64,000 nucleotides of DNA, taken from contig QNGE01000141.1 of the NCBI GenBank assembly GCA_008508345.1, forward strand, positions 176,119-240,118, written 5' to 3'. The DNA comes from Paragonimus westermani (Eukaryota; Platyhelminthes; Trematoda; Plagiorchiida; Troglotrematidae). Shown piece by piece: positions 1 to 12,528 of the stretch (position 1 is its first letter; the number at the start of each line of letters is the position of its first letter). The translations under genes were made by a program, and so were the position numbers. Under the pieces are notes generated by a model that saw nothing but the letters and a program-made list of their open reading frames with translations, ran no database searches and had not been told where the DNA came from.

Positions 1-230
1 ATGTGACTGGCGATTCGGACAATAAAGATTGTGCTTTATTGGACGCCTTCTCGGTACATGTCGACAGCCTCCAGGTTTCACATAAATTGATATGGTATTT
101 CAATGTGACGGAAAACGGTTGGGATTATTTACGTGAGAACAAGAAAAGTGGGCACTACTTGCACAGATTGATTCATCAGAGTCATGTGGTCGAAACTATG
201 ACCAATTTCAAAGTGAACATGGCCAATGAT
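1..230 (+). CDS. Probable partial exon: first half of an upstream Ig domain of the nephrin-like receptor
   Basis: The frame starting at base 3 is open from the window edge to a stop at 252. It reads as the first half of an Ig domain: a cysteine at codon 10, then an I-W-Y-F stretch at codons 30-33 that recalls the S-W-Y-F of the exon at 32430. The exon probably continues to the left. Its 3' end is uncertain. GT at 231 (GAT|GTATTT) and GT at 213 (AAA|GTGAAC) are both phase 0 and both weak; I chose 231 because it keeps a hydrophobic E-strand. Joined in phase 0 to 356-428 it supplies the second Ig cysteine, the same split-domain layout as 17703/20546. The domain reading is inference from spacing; a chance open frame remains possible. 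Confidence 0.42.
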
Positions 231-355
231 GTATTTAGCAACAGCAGCAATTGAATTGTTACTGACGAGAAGGGTCCAACTATAAACGATCAACCAATAA
301 ATTGACATACAATCGGACTGAATTAAACTCACAAGAATCACTCTTCACTCTTCAG

Positions 356-428
356 GACTACGATAGATTTGGAGTCAGTACAGAAGATCGGTGTTCTGTG
401 TTAGTATGTTTCCGAGGTACGGATGTCG
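356..428 (+). CDS. Probable short exon: second half of the upstream Ig domain
   Basis: A pyrimidine-rich acceptor (CACTCTTCAG) precedes base 356 and a strong donor (G|GTAAGT) follows base 428. Read in phase 0 the 73 bases give a segment ending TEDRCSVLVCFRGTDV, which matches the F-strand pattern seen at 20546 (EQDRSLLICKV). It ends in phase 1 with G, and joining to the exon at 5185 (AT...) gives an Asp codon and a D-P-P linker. The start phase (0) and end phase (1) equal those of the second half-exon at 20546-20696. One oddity is that the domain would lack a full G strand, so a further small phase 1-1 exon may lie between 429 and 5184. Confidence 0.45.
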
Positions 429-3400
429 GTAAGTCTGGAACAAAAGAGATAGATCCCAGGTACAGCTTTTAGTGAGCCATCTCGAGATAGCTAAGAGGGG
501 GATTCGCTCAAAGGTACAATCGATCGCTATCAGAGGACGTAATCCAGTGTTTACGAACGCGCCTTGCTCCAGCCATACAACTTCCGTAAACTTGGTTGTT
601 TCAGGCTGCTCTCTCACATGAACACACACGCACAAGTAACTTTGTCACTCGGAGTATAAAACCATATCGTGTAAAGAACAGAAATATAAAAGTACTATTA
701 CTTTTAGTCTGAGCAGTTTTATAAGGTGGTTCACCTTCACTATCATTTCAGCTGGAATGCGCAAATCAGCCCAAATGTGTAGACTCAATCACTCCCGCAT
801 TGTTCATTTTATTACAAAACGTTTGCAACCTGATTATCTAAAACCTCAACTTATGCTGGTAACACCACCACTACCGTTCACGACTATTAGAAACTGTAGT
901 TAAAATCAGATCAATAATCTACATCCAAGTATTCCTTATACACATCAAATAGTGTGGCCTCACGGCTGTCTCATGCGTTTCAACAAAATTTTCTGAGATG
1001 TTCATGTTCCGCATATTTCCCCAGTCTTTTCGCTTTCACTCCAACTTCTTTATACTTATTCCCTGTATGGTTGTTGATTGTCTGACACACCGCTGGATTA
1101 CAGTCAATACAATGGAGTCTCCGCAAGCCACTGCAGTGTCGCATTCTACATTACTTTTGGACGTAAGGACTTAGCTTTCTCGACAATAAAACGAACATTT
1201 CGTTGACTGATTAGCCTAAAAAGAATATCGAACTTATTGTGTGGAACTTGTTACACGCAACGTTCCAGAACAATCACATTCGTTGTGATAATGCGGAAAA
1301 CGTTTTTGTGGGACTGCAGACAATCTTCAACAATTCGGAAAATTCATTTTCTACCTTCAATCTTGAGCTAATAGCATAACCAGTGTGGTCCTGTTGGTAG
1401 ACTGAAATCTACTGCTGTGGTAGAAATTTTGGACTAACGAGAAACTGCAATGCCATTACTCACCCAATTTTTCTGGCAAAAATCCGATCTCTGTGTTCTT
1501 GATACTGCGTTCCAAAGACTGAAGATGTCAAGACCTGCACCGTGAAACAGATAACTTCCAGCGAATTGATAATAGTGGATTGAGGACAGACTGATTAAAG
1601 GTAATGAAGTGAATATAAACCGCACAATGACAAACACACTTTAACTGTGTTTACTGCCGGGATTCAAGATAACTGTGTATTGCATATTGTGTGATCCTGT
1701 CAGACGGGCGACGTAAACAGTAGCCGTCTAAATGGGACATGCTGACTTTTGTTTGGCCACCTAATTTTAAATGGGCGTTAGTATGAATGGATGAACACAA
1801 CCTGTAAAGTTATAACTGTCGTAGTCCTGTACCATTTTCTATCACAGTAAATTAAATATATTCAGCTGTTCTGTATGTGTTGTGTCTACGCAAAGTGAAA
1901 GTTACGTTGCATGTCTGTAACTAGAGCATAGCAATTTTTGAAGACGAACAAAAGGTGCAACATAATCCCATTTCAAATGACAGTATCTTTGCTGAGACTA
2001 CGTTATTCCAGCTTACGTGTGCAACATCTGATTTTAACCCACTTATATTTATAAGTTTAAATGCAACAGAGATGTAAGTGACTCAGGAGTAAATCTGATC
2101 ATTCGCAGCCATTCGCCGAATTATGGATAGACCATATAACGACGACACTCAACCGTGCTCATCGGTCCGATTATACGCAGCCTGTTAGGTAGACTTCCAT
2201 TCTTCCAGTCATGACGTGCGCCTGCCGCAAACTGTCATATCCTGAGTGCAAAAAACACACGGAATCAAGAGTAAGCTTTCATCGACTGCATTCCGTTTAC
2301 TAGCATAGTCAGCGTAAACGGATTTACATGGTCACCGTTTCAGTCGAGAGTCCGAACCCCAATTCTTGCTCTTAAACCGGACTATGTTGAATGTGGCTTA
2401 CGTTTATCACTAAATAATATCAACATTTTCAATGGCAGTCCAATTTTCGGCAATTCAGCGGCTAGACGAATGATTGATTTTGTTTTTATGCTTTCACAAC
2501 TGGATGTTTAGGTGTTCAGCGGACTATTCACTCGGGAAACATCACTCCATGTCTGATACCTACAACACATGAATCGTCTCCATTATTTCAAAATACATGG
2601 TTTGAGACAAAAACGTGCTCTAGTCACTAATCCGGACCTTCGCCTAAAATAATTAAACGACCCTAGCTAAATTCATTCACGCCGGACTGCACCGCTTCCC
2701 TAATAACTGGTGAAATTTGTAAATCCACTTTAGTTCGTTGAACACTCATAAGATTCGGGTAGTGGGTCTTCATATTTATAGGCTTAGTTTCCCAGAATTT
2801 GGTTGTCGTGTTTATCGTGTGTTGCAGACGTTCAGCGGTGAGAAGTAAAATTAATACTTGGACTAATCTTTTAAGGACACTACATGAATTAAAGTAACGG
2901 ATTACCAAAACCGCAACATTGTCTCAAACTAACACAGGTTGGTTCGTTACGTTCTTGATTTGGTAGTTTTTACACTACTCATTGAAGTGTGTTCATTTCG
3001 TACGCCCGCTGGTGATAGTTTAGAAGTGGTGGCTAGGTACACTGTTTCGCATAAGATTTAATGCAATGAACTAATTAAGGGGCCTAAGCAATAACTTGAG
3101 ACGGAAATGGAATAGAACACAGTACCAAACATCGATTTTAGAAGCTTTTAAAAGAAACAACTATTTTAATTTAGATGAGACCCAACTGTGAAAAGTCAGG
3201 GCTTTGGCTGGATTCGAACCAGCGACAGACACAGCATGACTCAACGCGGCAAGCGCTCTACCANACTTTTCACAGTTGGGTCTCATCTAAATTCATACAT
3301 CTGCCACACTACTTATTATCAATTATTTTAATATTTTCTGGATGAAATGTAATGATTGCGATTGCCTGTAACCAATTTTTGTGCATATTTATGATTTATG

Positions 3401-5184
3401 GAACACATTATGTTGGGTCTGGGTGGCCCGTTTACTTGCACGTTTGCTTCTCCCGTTTGCAGGACCTCTTGAGTACAATGTCCTTGTTTTATAACTGAAT
3501 AACATTAGTGTGGTTGAAACACTGTATATGAATAAAGTTGGTATATGAAGTGAATTTGTATGCTTTCTGAGAATGTAAAGTAACACTAGGATTTGGATTG
3601 TTGCGAAATGTTTGACAACACCTTCGAGATTGGCAAAACCAATGAAACTATCGGGGTTTTCATATTGAACAGTTACCTGGATTTGGCCACATCGCAACAC
3701 AACTGACTGTCAGCCATAGGTTGTTTGTCCTCAGTGCACGTTTCTGGTGAAGAACTTTGCCATTCTTCTGAAGAATAAGTGAACTGTATCATTTGCCTGT
3801 TTTGTAACGAAAAGAAAAGGATAAATGTTGGTTCCAACAAGCAAAATTGCTTGTATACTATTCGGGTGACAAGTGCTATTTCCTGTGTTGCTAAGTCAAT
3901 CCAGCTAAGGTCCTGGGATTCTATTTGGGCACAAACACTGTAACTGGGACCAAAACAGTTTCTTTTATTTACTCAGTTGGTTGAAAGAAAATGTATTGCC
4001 GATATTTTAGTTAGACTGACCTTACAATCTATACCTGAAGTCGGGTATTTTTATACAGTTAGAAAGCCTTCACTTTCCTTGTGCTCAAGGGTTTTCCGAA
4101 AGAAGCTTCAGAGATGTAAGTAATGTTTCGTGATTGGACATGTGTTTCTCCCATAGGCCAGTGTTTTATGGCTGTTGTTTGCCTACTGTGTGATAAGCGT
4201 GAACTAGTTTTTAAAACACAAATATCCACATGTCAAATGTGAAAAACTGTTGGCAGTTTTTCGTGTTAATTGTAACTTAATTTGGGAGACAGCGCAATTC
4301 ACAAACATTGCAGACAATGTGATTACTTGAGGGGAATGTGCGATGGTTGGACAAGTTTCAAGATTGGTGGTATTGAATTAACCAGTACGGCTTGGGTGGT
4401 GTTCATCTGTTGATAGAAACTCGTTGGAAGTTCCACCGGTTTCCTGAACGATGGCACTTACCATATCCCGCTAAAGGAAAAGCAAGTGATCGAGCCGCAC
4501 CGCCGTATTTCAAGTGCGTATCAGTTTCTGTCTGTCCTTCTGATTCAGTGGAATACATAGACCACATGATGAGAGAGAATCACCCTGAAGAACTTTAGTT
4601 AATTACCAAACAGTGCGCGTTTAAGTTCAATTTAACATGCACACTTTTGAGGCTCTTGGTTGAACAAAGTATTCAGAGCTAAATAACCGTATTTTGAAAA
4701 AAAACGTTGAAACACATCTGGGGCTATTTGTGGTAGATTTTTCAGGACAAAGTTTAAACACATCACAATAAAACAATTCGCCAAACACTTGCTTCTTCAC
4801 GTGCTTTATATAGGTATAAGCGTATTTATCCACATCACGAATTTAAGAAACTGAGGTAGACTTATCATACCATCTTTCTTGTGAACTCAGGACATGATCA
4901 CTACAATCTACGAAGTGAAAATCTATTGACAACTATCTTCTAATGGATATCTGAATAACAGATAGAAGGTATGGCACGCCAGCTAAATAAGACGTGATTT
5001 GGTCAGTTATTCCACTACTAATGTTTTGTATGCGTTTGACACTTATCATACACAATGTGTTCCCCATAAATTGATAAATTACATTGGTATCTAACTTCGG
5101 AGATAAATTTGGTGTCAGTATATTGTCAGTAATAGCAGGTTCAGTTAGTTGGTTAGCAAATGTTTCTCTCCGATTTTGCCTTAG
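429..5184 (+). other. Presumed intron, no gene recognised
   Basis: This stretch separates the left-edge half-exons from the first well-supported exon. Apart from the tRNA-like foldback at 3168-3293 I recognise nothing in it. Open frames on both strands (for example 3389-3700 minus and 4392-4598 plus) show no domain and no matching splice borders. A short Ig G-strand exon could be hidden here. Confidence 0.5.
3168..3293 (-). repeat. tRNA-derived SINE-like foldback with perfect 29-bp inverted arms
   Basis: Bases 3168-3196 and 3265-3293 are perfect reverse complements (29 of 29). The interior, read on the minus strand, is tRNA-like: a D-arm-type TGGTAGAGCGC, then further on a B-box GGTTCGAATCC inside CTGGTTCGAATCCAG, which pairs like a T-arm. 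The 5' tRNA part is cut off exactly at the unresolved base N (3264), where the right arm begins. This suggests a tRNA-related SINE head whose tail is duplicated in inverted orientation, or an assembly fold-back at a hairpin. It differs in sequence from the family at 34.4 and 38.7 kb. It is too short for a functional tRNA gene. Confidence 0.7.
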
Positions 5185-5523
5185 ATCCGCCGGAAAATAT
5201 AACATTTTCAACATACCCGCCTGGACCTCATATGGCTGGCCGACCGATCACTTTGATATGCGAAGTGCAGGGGGGAAAACCTGTACCGCTTGTGCAATTC
5301 TATCGCCTGACTTACACTCAAGGTCCAACTAATCCAACGTCGTCGGAGGTGAAGTATTTTAACTCAAGTGCTATTCAGCCCCGGACTGAATTGGTTTTGG
5401 GACTCGCAAAATTATCCTGGCTGCCTCGGGCTGAGGACAATGAGGTTGGATTCGGTTGCGCTGCCACAAGTGCTGTCATTTTTGGAAGAATGTTGTCCCA
5501 GACTGTCAAGTTATCCGTTATTT
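5185..5523 (+). CDS. Nephrin-like receptor exon: complete Ig domain (Ig-A)
   Basis: The exon is 339 nt (113 codons), phase 1 at both ends, with acceptor TTTTGCCTTAG and donor T|GTGAGT. It encodes one whole C2-type Ig domain: an N-terminal P-P-E-N-I-T-F linker, the first cysteine in TLICEVQGGKP, an F-Y-R in place of the usual tryptophan motif, and the second cysteine in VGFGCAATS before a closing VKLSVI strand. The G-G-K-P after the first cysteine and the E-D-N before the second resemble nephrin/Sns/Hibris Ig domains. NIT and NSS are potential N-glycosylation sites. The domain would lie outside the cell. It is the leftmost exon I regard as firm. Confidence 0.85.
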
Positions 5524-8500
5524 GTGAGTTCACTTTCAACCAGAAAGTCCTTACTTAATCATTCTATGAGCCGTGGATTATATGAGCGAATCGGTATGTT
5601 TCGTTTCCCACGGTGACCGTCGTCAGTATTTTGGAAAATGTGCTGGCAGTCCAGTGTTACTAGAGTTACGGGATGTGTTACAGGCAAACCCTTGGGTTTA
5701 TTCTCGATCTGGATTGACTACCTCTGACTGAAAACAGTTCACTCGATCCGGCTAATTTGTTTACAAACATCATTTACACACTGACGTATATTTATAAGTT
5801 TTTCCTACTACATAACCGACCTGCCCATTTTTTTGTCCAGCGTTGACGATGTGTCATAAGTATGGAAGATACTTTCTCTCTAGAGAGGATTCACAATCAG
5901 CCACACAAATACGTTCCTAAATAAGTTTTTCTCTCAATGACAGCGCTTCCATGTACGTCTTACAGTGTTATGCCAGTATGATTGTTAAATTTCGATAAGT
6001 AATCAGTCAAATACTAATCATGTAAGTTCACCAAAAGCTGGCGATGAAAGGTAACAAAATGGTAATGAGGTTCGACAGCTTTGCAAGAGAAAATAATGTG
6101 CACTCACGTGACAAAATTGCCCACTTTTATGCAAACGCCCAGGTGTTTTTTTAACTTTGGTACATGTTTCCTTGCTTTTTGCCTCAGTGAACAGCCATTC
6201 AAAAGGTTGGAGATCCACATTTTGTGGAGGAAGTACATAAAGATAACTCACGTTGGACATTTCTAGTAATCCCCCGAAACAAAATGCTGGATCGTCCACG
6301 GCATAGTAATTCACTTGATGGAAATCGTATTCACCTCCTCGCATTAATTGACAATAAAACTCGTGGTCCCGAAACTAACGCGACTGTCCCCTTTAATTGC
6401 CCTGTGACAAACCAAAAGACGGGTGCAACTTGCACCTTTGTTCCGCTCTAGAAAAGTGTAACGAGGTGAATATTACTAGATATTCGTATGGTGCATAGCG
6501 ACCTAAAAATATCTTTGAATAAAAAAATCGAGAGACACTTAATAAAAAATGTGAGTTAAGCCCACTGAACCACCAGTGAGCACAGCAGGATGAACAGGTA
6601 GTGAAGGTTAGTTTTTGATTGTGCACGACGTTTCCGCTCATTCTGATGGGATGAGACCGTTTGCTCAAGGGAGGATGTGCTTTCGGACGGAAACAGATGG
6701 ATTCTGTATTAAGAAGCAGTCACTTCTACAATAACGTTTTAACATTTGATTAGAGTACAGCGCAACCATGGCATTATTTCTTGTTCGTCACTGCTTCACA
6801 CCTAATTAATGTTGGATGAAATGAACAGTATACCCATCAAACGTGGAATACATGTTGTAGAGTGGACGTGCAACTTCACGAAATTACTACAAACCTCCCA
6901 GTAACTGGTCAACCATAATTATGATATTCAGATGGGATCCATAAAGCAATCAGCCCATTCGGCGAAAAGTCCCAATAGAAAGCCGATGACATCTCACGTA
7001 GGCATTGTGCTATTGATACACAGTTTGTAATATGTCTGGTGTATCTCGGTAAGGGTTACCAAAAAAAATCTATTTCCCGTATACCGGAAAGATCGTCCGG
7101 AAGCAAATAATGGGTGACAACAATGCTGTCGATCAGCAGCGGTGTCGTACATATAGAGATACTGTCATCTCTCAGGCAAAATAAGGAATATGACATAAGT
7201 TTCTTAAAGTAGCATTCCAGAAAAGTCGTTTACAAGTTACCATAAATACACGTTCAATGTTCATCAAGTGTAATGCATGTGTCATCTGGCATGTTGCTGT
7301 CTAGTCCCCAAAAGAACGTGTACTAACACTGTTTGCGTAGCAAAAGAGTCGAGCTATGTTCTGTTTGAAAAAAATATTCTTGACTTCACGATAGATTTCT
7401 TGGTGTACCAAAATGAAAATGTTGCTAAGGATACAACCACAACAGTTCTCCATTTTCTCAATTGGTTTCTTTGAAAAGTACTCTGTAGTCCAAAATGGAG
7501 CTTAACCATTATTCATGTCAATTATGTCCGGTTCTTGCGAACGGTTATTCCTAGTGACCACCACCGAAGTGGTGGGCCTTCGTTTCAACTTGTGACTATC
7601 CGACTGCGAAAGCCCTTTCTCACCCCCTTCACGGGCAGTGAGAGATGTTCTCTGGTCTACAGGCCAACGCGCTTAGAAGTTTGTTTGAACGACTATGGAT
7701 AACGACAAGTACGCTGCGCACTAGAACGCACGACTCCCTTGTCGTTCCATGGTGTTATCGTTTCATTCTGTTATTCGCTTGTTCTTGCGTCGACTCCGCG
7801 TGTGGACAATATATTCCTTGATTGCTTGTTGCGTTATCCTTAACTGAGATAACCTCAACCAGAAATGCTATTCGAAGGAGGAACTTCCCATTGCAAGAGA
7901 GGATGACGAGATTCAGTCAAGTTGCAGTTGACCACAGACACATTGGGGGTGTCCTAGTTATCATCCACAAAATGGGTTGAACACTAGGCCGTATTCGGAC
8001 AGACACCGTGCCATGAAACAAGCATAGGCGTTCACTGGAACATCCTGTGAACATGAAGTATGGAAGTGACAGACCTCTGTACGAAGTGGGTTTCCTACGG
8101 TTGGGATTTGTTCAGTTTGCAATCCACTCTGGAACTCACTGATGTTGTAGCCCAGTTGGTTGATAACTGAAAACTTTCTGGTTCGGCTCACTGTTTCCGC
8201 ACTTTCGTTATGGGGCGGTCGACTCGATCGTCCCTGTTATTAAATCTCCTTTGATTCAGATTGCATATTTTCATTGCCGTACATTACCCAAAGCAAATCA
8301 CTTATAGATAGCAACGCATTTTTCAAATCTATCGATATAAGAAAAAATGACCAAGCGTTTAGCCGCGACCAAAAATTGAATTCTCTACTGAGGGGAAATT
8401 ACTGCATGCTCCACTACATCTTCAATAGAAATCAGCCTATGAGAAATAAATTCGATTTTGGTGATTTCTGGATGGTGTTAAATCGTACAAGAAGGAATAT

Positions 8501-11500
8501 CGACACCAAAATTATTTATGTGAAGAGGACTGCGATCAATCACAATGTATTATCTAAACCAGTGGTTTCTAGTTCCGTTCATTAGCAAAGTAACACCAGT
8601 AATATCACACAACACACTGCTCTTTCTCCGTTTACAAGGCTTTGAAGAGAGTTTGGTAAACACGCTTACTAAGGTCCGGTACAAAGTTACAACTACGCAG
8701 AGTCGCTAATCTAAGGAACCCAACATCTGATTACCAAATTTACGGTGTAGGTCACTTGAAAGAAATTAAGTTTCCCTAAATGGTCACTTCAATGGATCTG
8801 TGGACACACTCACATTTATATTCCTTACGCTGATTTCAGCTAGTGGCAAGGAAATCCGTTCATATTCCCATCATTTCAGACGTTGACTATTCGTAGTCAC
8901 ACTAGGTAGAATTTGGACAGGCAGCTGCAGGGAAAATATTTTAATGGAACGTACCAGTGTGGGCGAAAACAGGACAAAGAGTGCCCATAAATGCTCACCT
9001 TTCACTAACGTTAAGAAAAGCTCAACAGTACTTCTGTTCGTTCAGCAGTGCGTCGATATATATTGAACGGCATTGTGTATTCGTAAGGGCCCTCTTCAAA
9101 TTAATGGCAGAATTCCCCCTATCTCCTCGTTGGCCTGAAGAAAATGTAACTTAAAACTGTGGTGAGATGCCGGAATTTCAACTTATCAAGAACTAAAGCA
9201 TTTCTGATCTTTAAAATCGCGAACATTAACGAACTTTATATTTTGTTCGAATTTTCCTCCACAGACATGGAACCGTAATTTTAAGCCTAAAACACTCAGA
9301 GCAGACTGATATAAACAGCAACAACCCTCAGCAGCCTGGATCCTTTGGGGGGTGGGTGGTGAAAATTCTTTGATTAGAGCAAATGATGAATGCTATGCAA
9401 TCAGTTATCAATAACAAATGAAGAAATCGCACTTATCGCTTGTGCCTCTATGAGTCACGGACCGGAGGTTTTTTTCATCTTTTGAATTTTTGTTCCTACA
9501 ATTAATTAAGTTTAATTCTTGCAAGTGTTGTAAAGATGACCATGTTTAAACCATTGTCTTACAACTACAACTGAAACATTTGAGGCACGAAGAATGATTG
9601 GTTAAAAATGACATTTACGTTAAATCAATAGCGCGTGTTATCTGACTGCTTCATACGGCAGTTTAGCAGCAAACGTTCTCAAATACCGAGTCCGTTTTCT
9701 ATCGCAACAACATTCTAGCCCTAACTTCGCAATCCCGCTTTGAAGATCAACACGTGTTTCTATGTGCCTACCTAATATCCTGCTCATTTAGAATTCACGA
9801 AATGTGTGCAAGCATCTTTATTATGCGAAAACCAAGAAGAAATATGATTGGTGGATTGACATTTAAGAATCCAGTCGTCCAGAAAGCGGCTGTTTTGAAA
9901 ATTCTTTAACACAGTCGTGGTAAAAGTTCGATATGTTACCCACGTGTACGGAAATTTTGATCATCTGCTGTTATTGTCGAACGTGACGTCCCAGAGGTTA
10001 CTGAGTGAACACAACAAAACCACGTTACTGTTGTCTCACAAGGATACTGTGAAATGCACCAGCTGCATGTTTTGCACAGAAACAGTACGTTGTTCATTTT
10101 CTGTTGGAAGCTAGAACACAAGATGAGAGTAAATAAAATGAACTTTCTGGAATTAAATTTTTCTACGACATTTCACACTACTGTCGGTGATACTTTGAGG
10201 ATTGTATAAGTAAGTATGAATAGAAGTTGTGCCGATCGCAACCGTAAATGCAAAAATAAAAACAAATTCTGCTGGCATAAAAATCAATTGCCAACTTAGA
10301 CAGATTAGGTCCTCCGTAGAGTGGAGATACAACACCCTACTTACTGGCTTTTATAGGCAGATATATTTCTCCAGCAGCATCACGTTTTCAGGTTGGCTCC
10401 CTGATAAAAACTTTGTGCTATCTGAAAAAATAGTGGGCATTTCCTCCACATACTGCTGCTTGCCTAGTACAACAGCTCCAGACCCTTTGTCAGGCTGCAA
10501 AACAATGATATCCTTCAAATATGCTGGTTACTTAAGAGCTTCATATGGCTGAGTGCGGATTGAACATTTATGTTGGATGGCAGCATTCAAAAGTGATGTA
10601 TTAAATCTAATATTTTGAAATCAAACCGGCTGTGATTGTCTTCAGATAAGGGAGCTAGCTTTCCCAGTTGGTCACATAGGTTTTCAAATTGCGTCTACAC
10701 TTTCGAGATGTCAGTAACCTCATACGGGCGCCAAATTGGAGCCCAATAGAAGGAGAATCCAAGTGACAGCCAGAAAAAAAACACGAAGAGAGGATCACAG
10801 AGACCTTATACGGATCAATGAGAAATACACGTCGGGGATATATGACATTCCAGAACCTGTTGACTTGTAGTGAAAGTGTATGTACTGTCTTGGCTTAAAT
10901 TCGCTTTTCACTAATTTGCCATTGAGCGAGACGGCCGATTATGTCCGTTGCTTTACACCAGCTTTCAACATGAATTTTCATGTCACCGTCATTTTTCTGA
11001 AGACCTTATGATATTGTTATTATTAATAATTCAAAAAGTGGGGTGTGAACAAATGGATGGAGTTCAATAGTTGGTCCTCTGGGAGTGATTTTGGTATGAT
11101 CGTTCGCCTATGTTTGAGCTTCGTCTCACGAATGTAAACTTTGGCATTGGTTTTTACGGATGATATGCTGATGACAGTGGTATTCGAACAAGATTTTGAG
11201 AGAGTAGTTATTAGCACTCAGATCTATCGCCATCTTCTTAGTTTATCAGCTATGGTACGCTCACCTTTTCGAATGTCAACATTAAGGGACAGAAGTTTGG
11301 TACATTGTGTTGGTCAGTACCCCGTGAGCCAACATGGACTGGACAGTGGATGAATGTCAGCACTCTCTCATCCATCAACCGGTTCAAAGCTACACGTGTG
11401 TGGTCATAGTCCACCTCCATGAAGTGTCTAGACAATACCATGTGCACCAGAGAGAAAGCACATTCGTACCACCTGAGTTCCTACTGTTTGCGAACACCCC

Positions 11501-12015
11501 TTGGATATCACATGTTCCAAGTGTTTGATCTTTTCTAGTTGTACGGCAAATCGGCGGTTTTAGGAACACAAATGATTGAAGCAATACAGTGTTTATGGAT
11601 AAAACATTTTAAACCTAATTCCTTCGTATGTGAATTCAAATGAGCATCAAAGTAGACCCTGCCGATCAAGATCTTTGTGCTGAAAGTAATGTTTTCAGGC
11701 GACATGTTCACCTTTACCCATGTTACGGATTAATATATTTTTTTTATCTGATCAGTTCATACATGAGGATTGGCTCACACATGGAGTTACCATGGTAGTA
11801 ACCCAACTACTGTTGCGGACAACTGTTCAAGTTTGTAGATCGTGTGCATTTATCTCGTGAACTTCTAGGATGAATGCCGATTCTTCCTCTATTCACATCG
11901 CGTTAAAAGAATTATGTTAACATATTATCTATTCAGCTCTAATAGCAGTGTGTGTTCACTACCTACCCCTTCAGTTAGCACACTGAGTATTGCTGATTAT
12001 ATCCACTATCAACAG
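5524..12015 (+). other. Intron (6492 bp, phase 1)
   Basis: This intron lies between Ig-A and Ig-B. It holds the minus-strand Penelope-like fragment at 10351-10691. An open frame at 8274-8585 (plus) carries no recognisable motif. A symmetric phase 1-1 exon would not disturb the frame and cannot be excluded. Confidence 0.75.
10351..10691 (-). mobile_element. Penelope-like element fragment: N-terminal reverse transcriptase region, decayed
   Basis: Two minus-strand reading segments in different frames belong to the N-terminal part of a Penelope-like reverse transcriptase. Segment 10691-10587 reads FENLCDQLGKLAPLS and so on to a stop. Segment 10515-10351 reads KDIIVLQPDKGSGAVVLGKQ followed by a Q-Y-V-E-E-M and an F-S-D-S-T-K-F, the typical PDKG(S/N)G-VV-L...Y...M...D..KF signature that starts this reverse transcriptase family, and then a stop. 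About 70 bases between them are out of frame. The copy is dead (frameshift and stops) and lacks the palm and endonuclease regions, at least recognisably. It lies in an intron of the receptor gene, antisense to it. The family call is from motif memory, not a search. Confidence 0.72.
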
Positions 12016-12528
12016 TCCCCCCAGGACCACCAATTTTGACCGCGATACCTCAAACCGCCATCAGTGAGAACAGAACTCGTGTGTTCACTTGCCGCTCGTC
12101 CACTGGTAGCAACCCAGTGGCCACAATTCACTGGAAGCTATTCACCTCAGTGGACTACGTAACAATAACAAATATGGGCGACCAAGTTTTGGAAACGCGT
12201 GGAAGTGCACTAGATCGATTACTGGCTGGCGCAACTACGGCACATGTGTTCGAACCATTGCAAATAGCAGATTTTGATGCAGATCCTCAGCCAAGCTCTA
12301 CAATCAACTCGGGTGCACGGTCTAGTCGAAGAGATTCAAACAACCAAGGTTTGATCGCTTATTCTGAAGCCCGTCTTGTCGGTCGACCATGGTATAACGG
12401 AGCTCGAGTGAGCTGTCAGCTAGAATGGGAATTTGCCGACAGTTACGCAAATGTTACAACACCAGAGAGCCAGTTAGCCAACCTAACAGACTATACGAAA
12501 CCCGTTTATCTGGCCACGGAAATTCTGT
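12016..12528 (+). CDS. Nephrin-like receptor exon: complete Ig domain with long insertion (Ig-B)
   Basis: The exon is 513 nt (171 codons), phase 1-1, with acceptor CACTATCAACAG and donor T|GTGAGT. After a P-P-G-P-P linker typical of nephrin-type domain borders it shows the first cysteine in VFTCRSS, W in ATIHWKLF and the second cysteine in ARVSCQLEW. An insertion of roughly 80 residues separates the tryptophan from the second cysteine. A second AG nine bases downstream (12023-12024) has the same phase but would make a TGA with the final T of the previous exon, so the upstream AG is the working site; it gives F at the junction. NRT, NVT and NLT are potential N-glycosylation sites. Confidence 0.85.

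Noticed and set aside
3198..3263. Functional tRNA gene
   Set aside because: The 5' third of the tRNA is missing at the N, the acceptor stem cannot form, and the flanks are an inverted repeat; better read as a SINE head.
12023..12024. Downstream AG as acceptor of the Ig-B exon
   Set aside because: Joined to the final T of the preceding exon it creates an in-frame TGA, so the AG at 12014-12015 is preferred.
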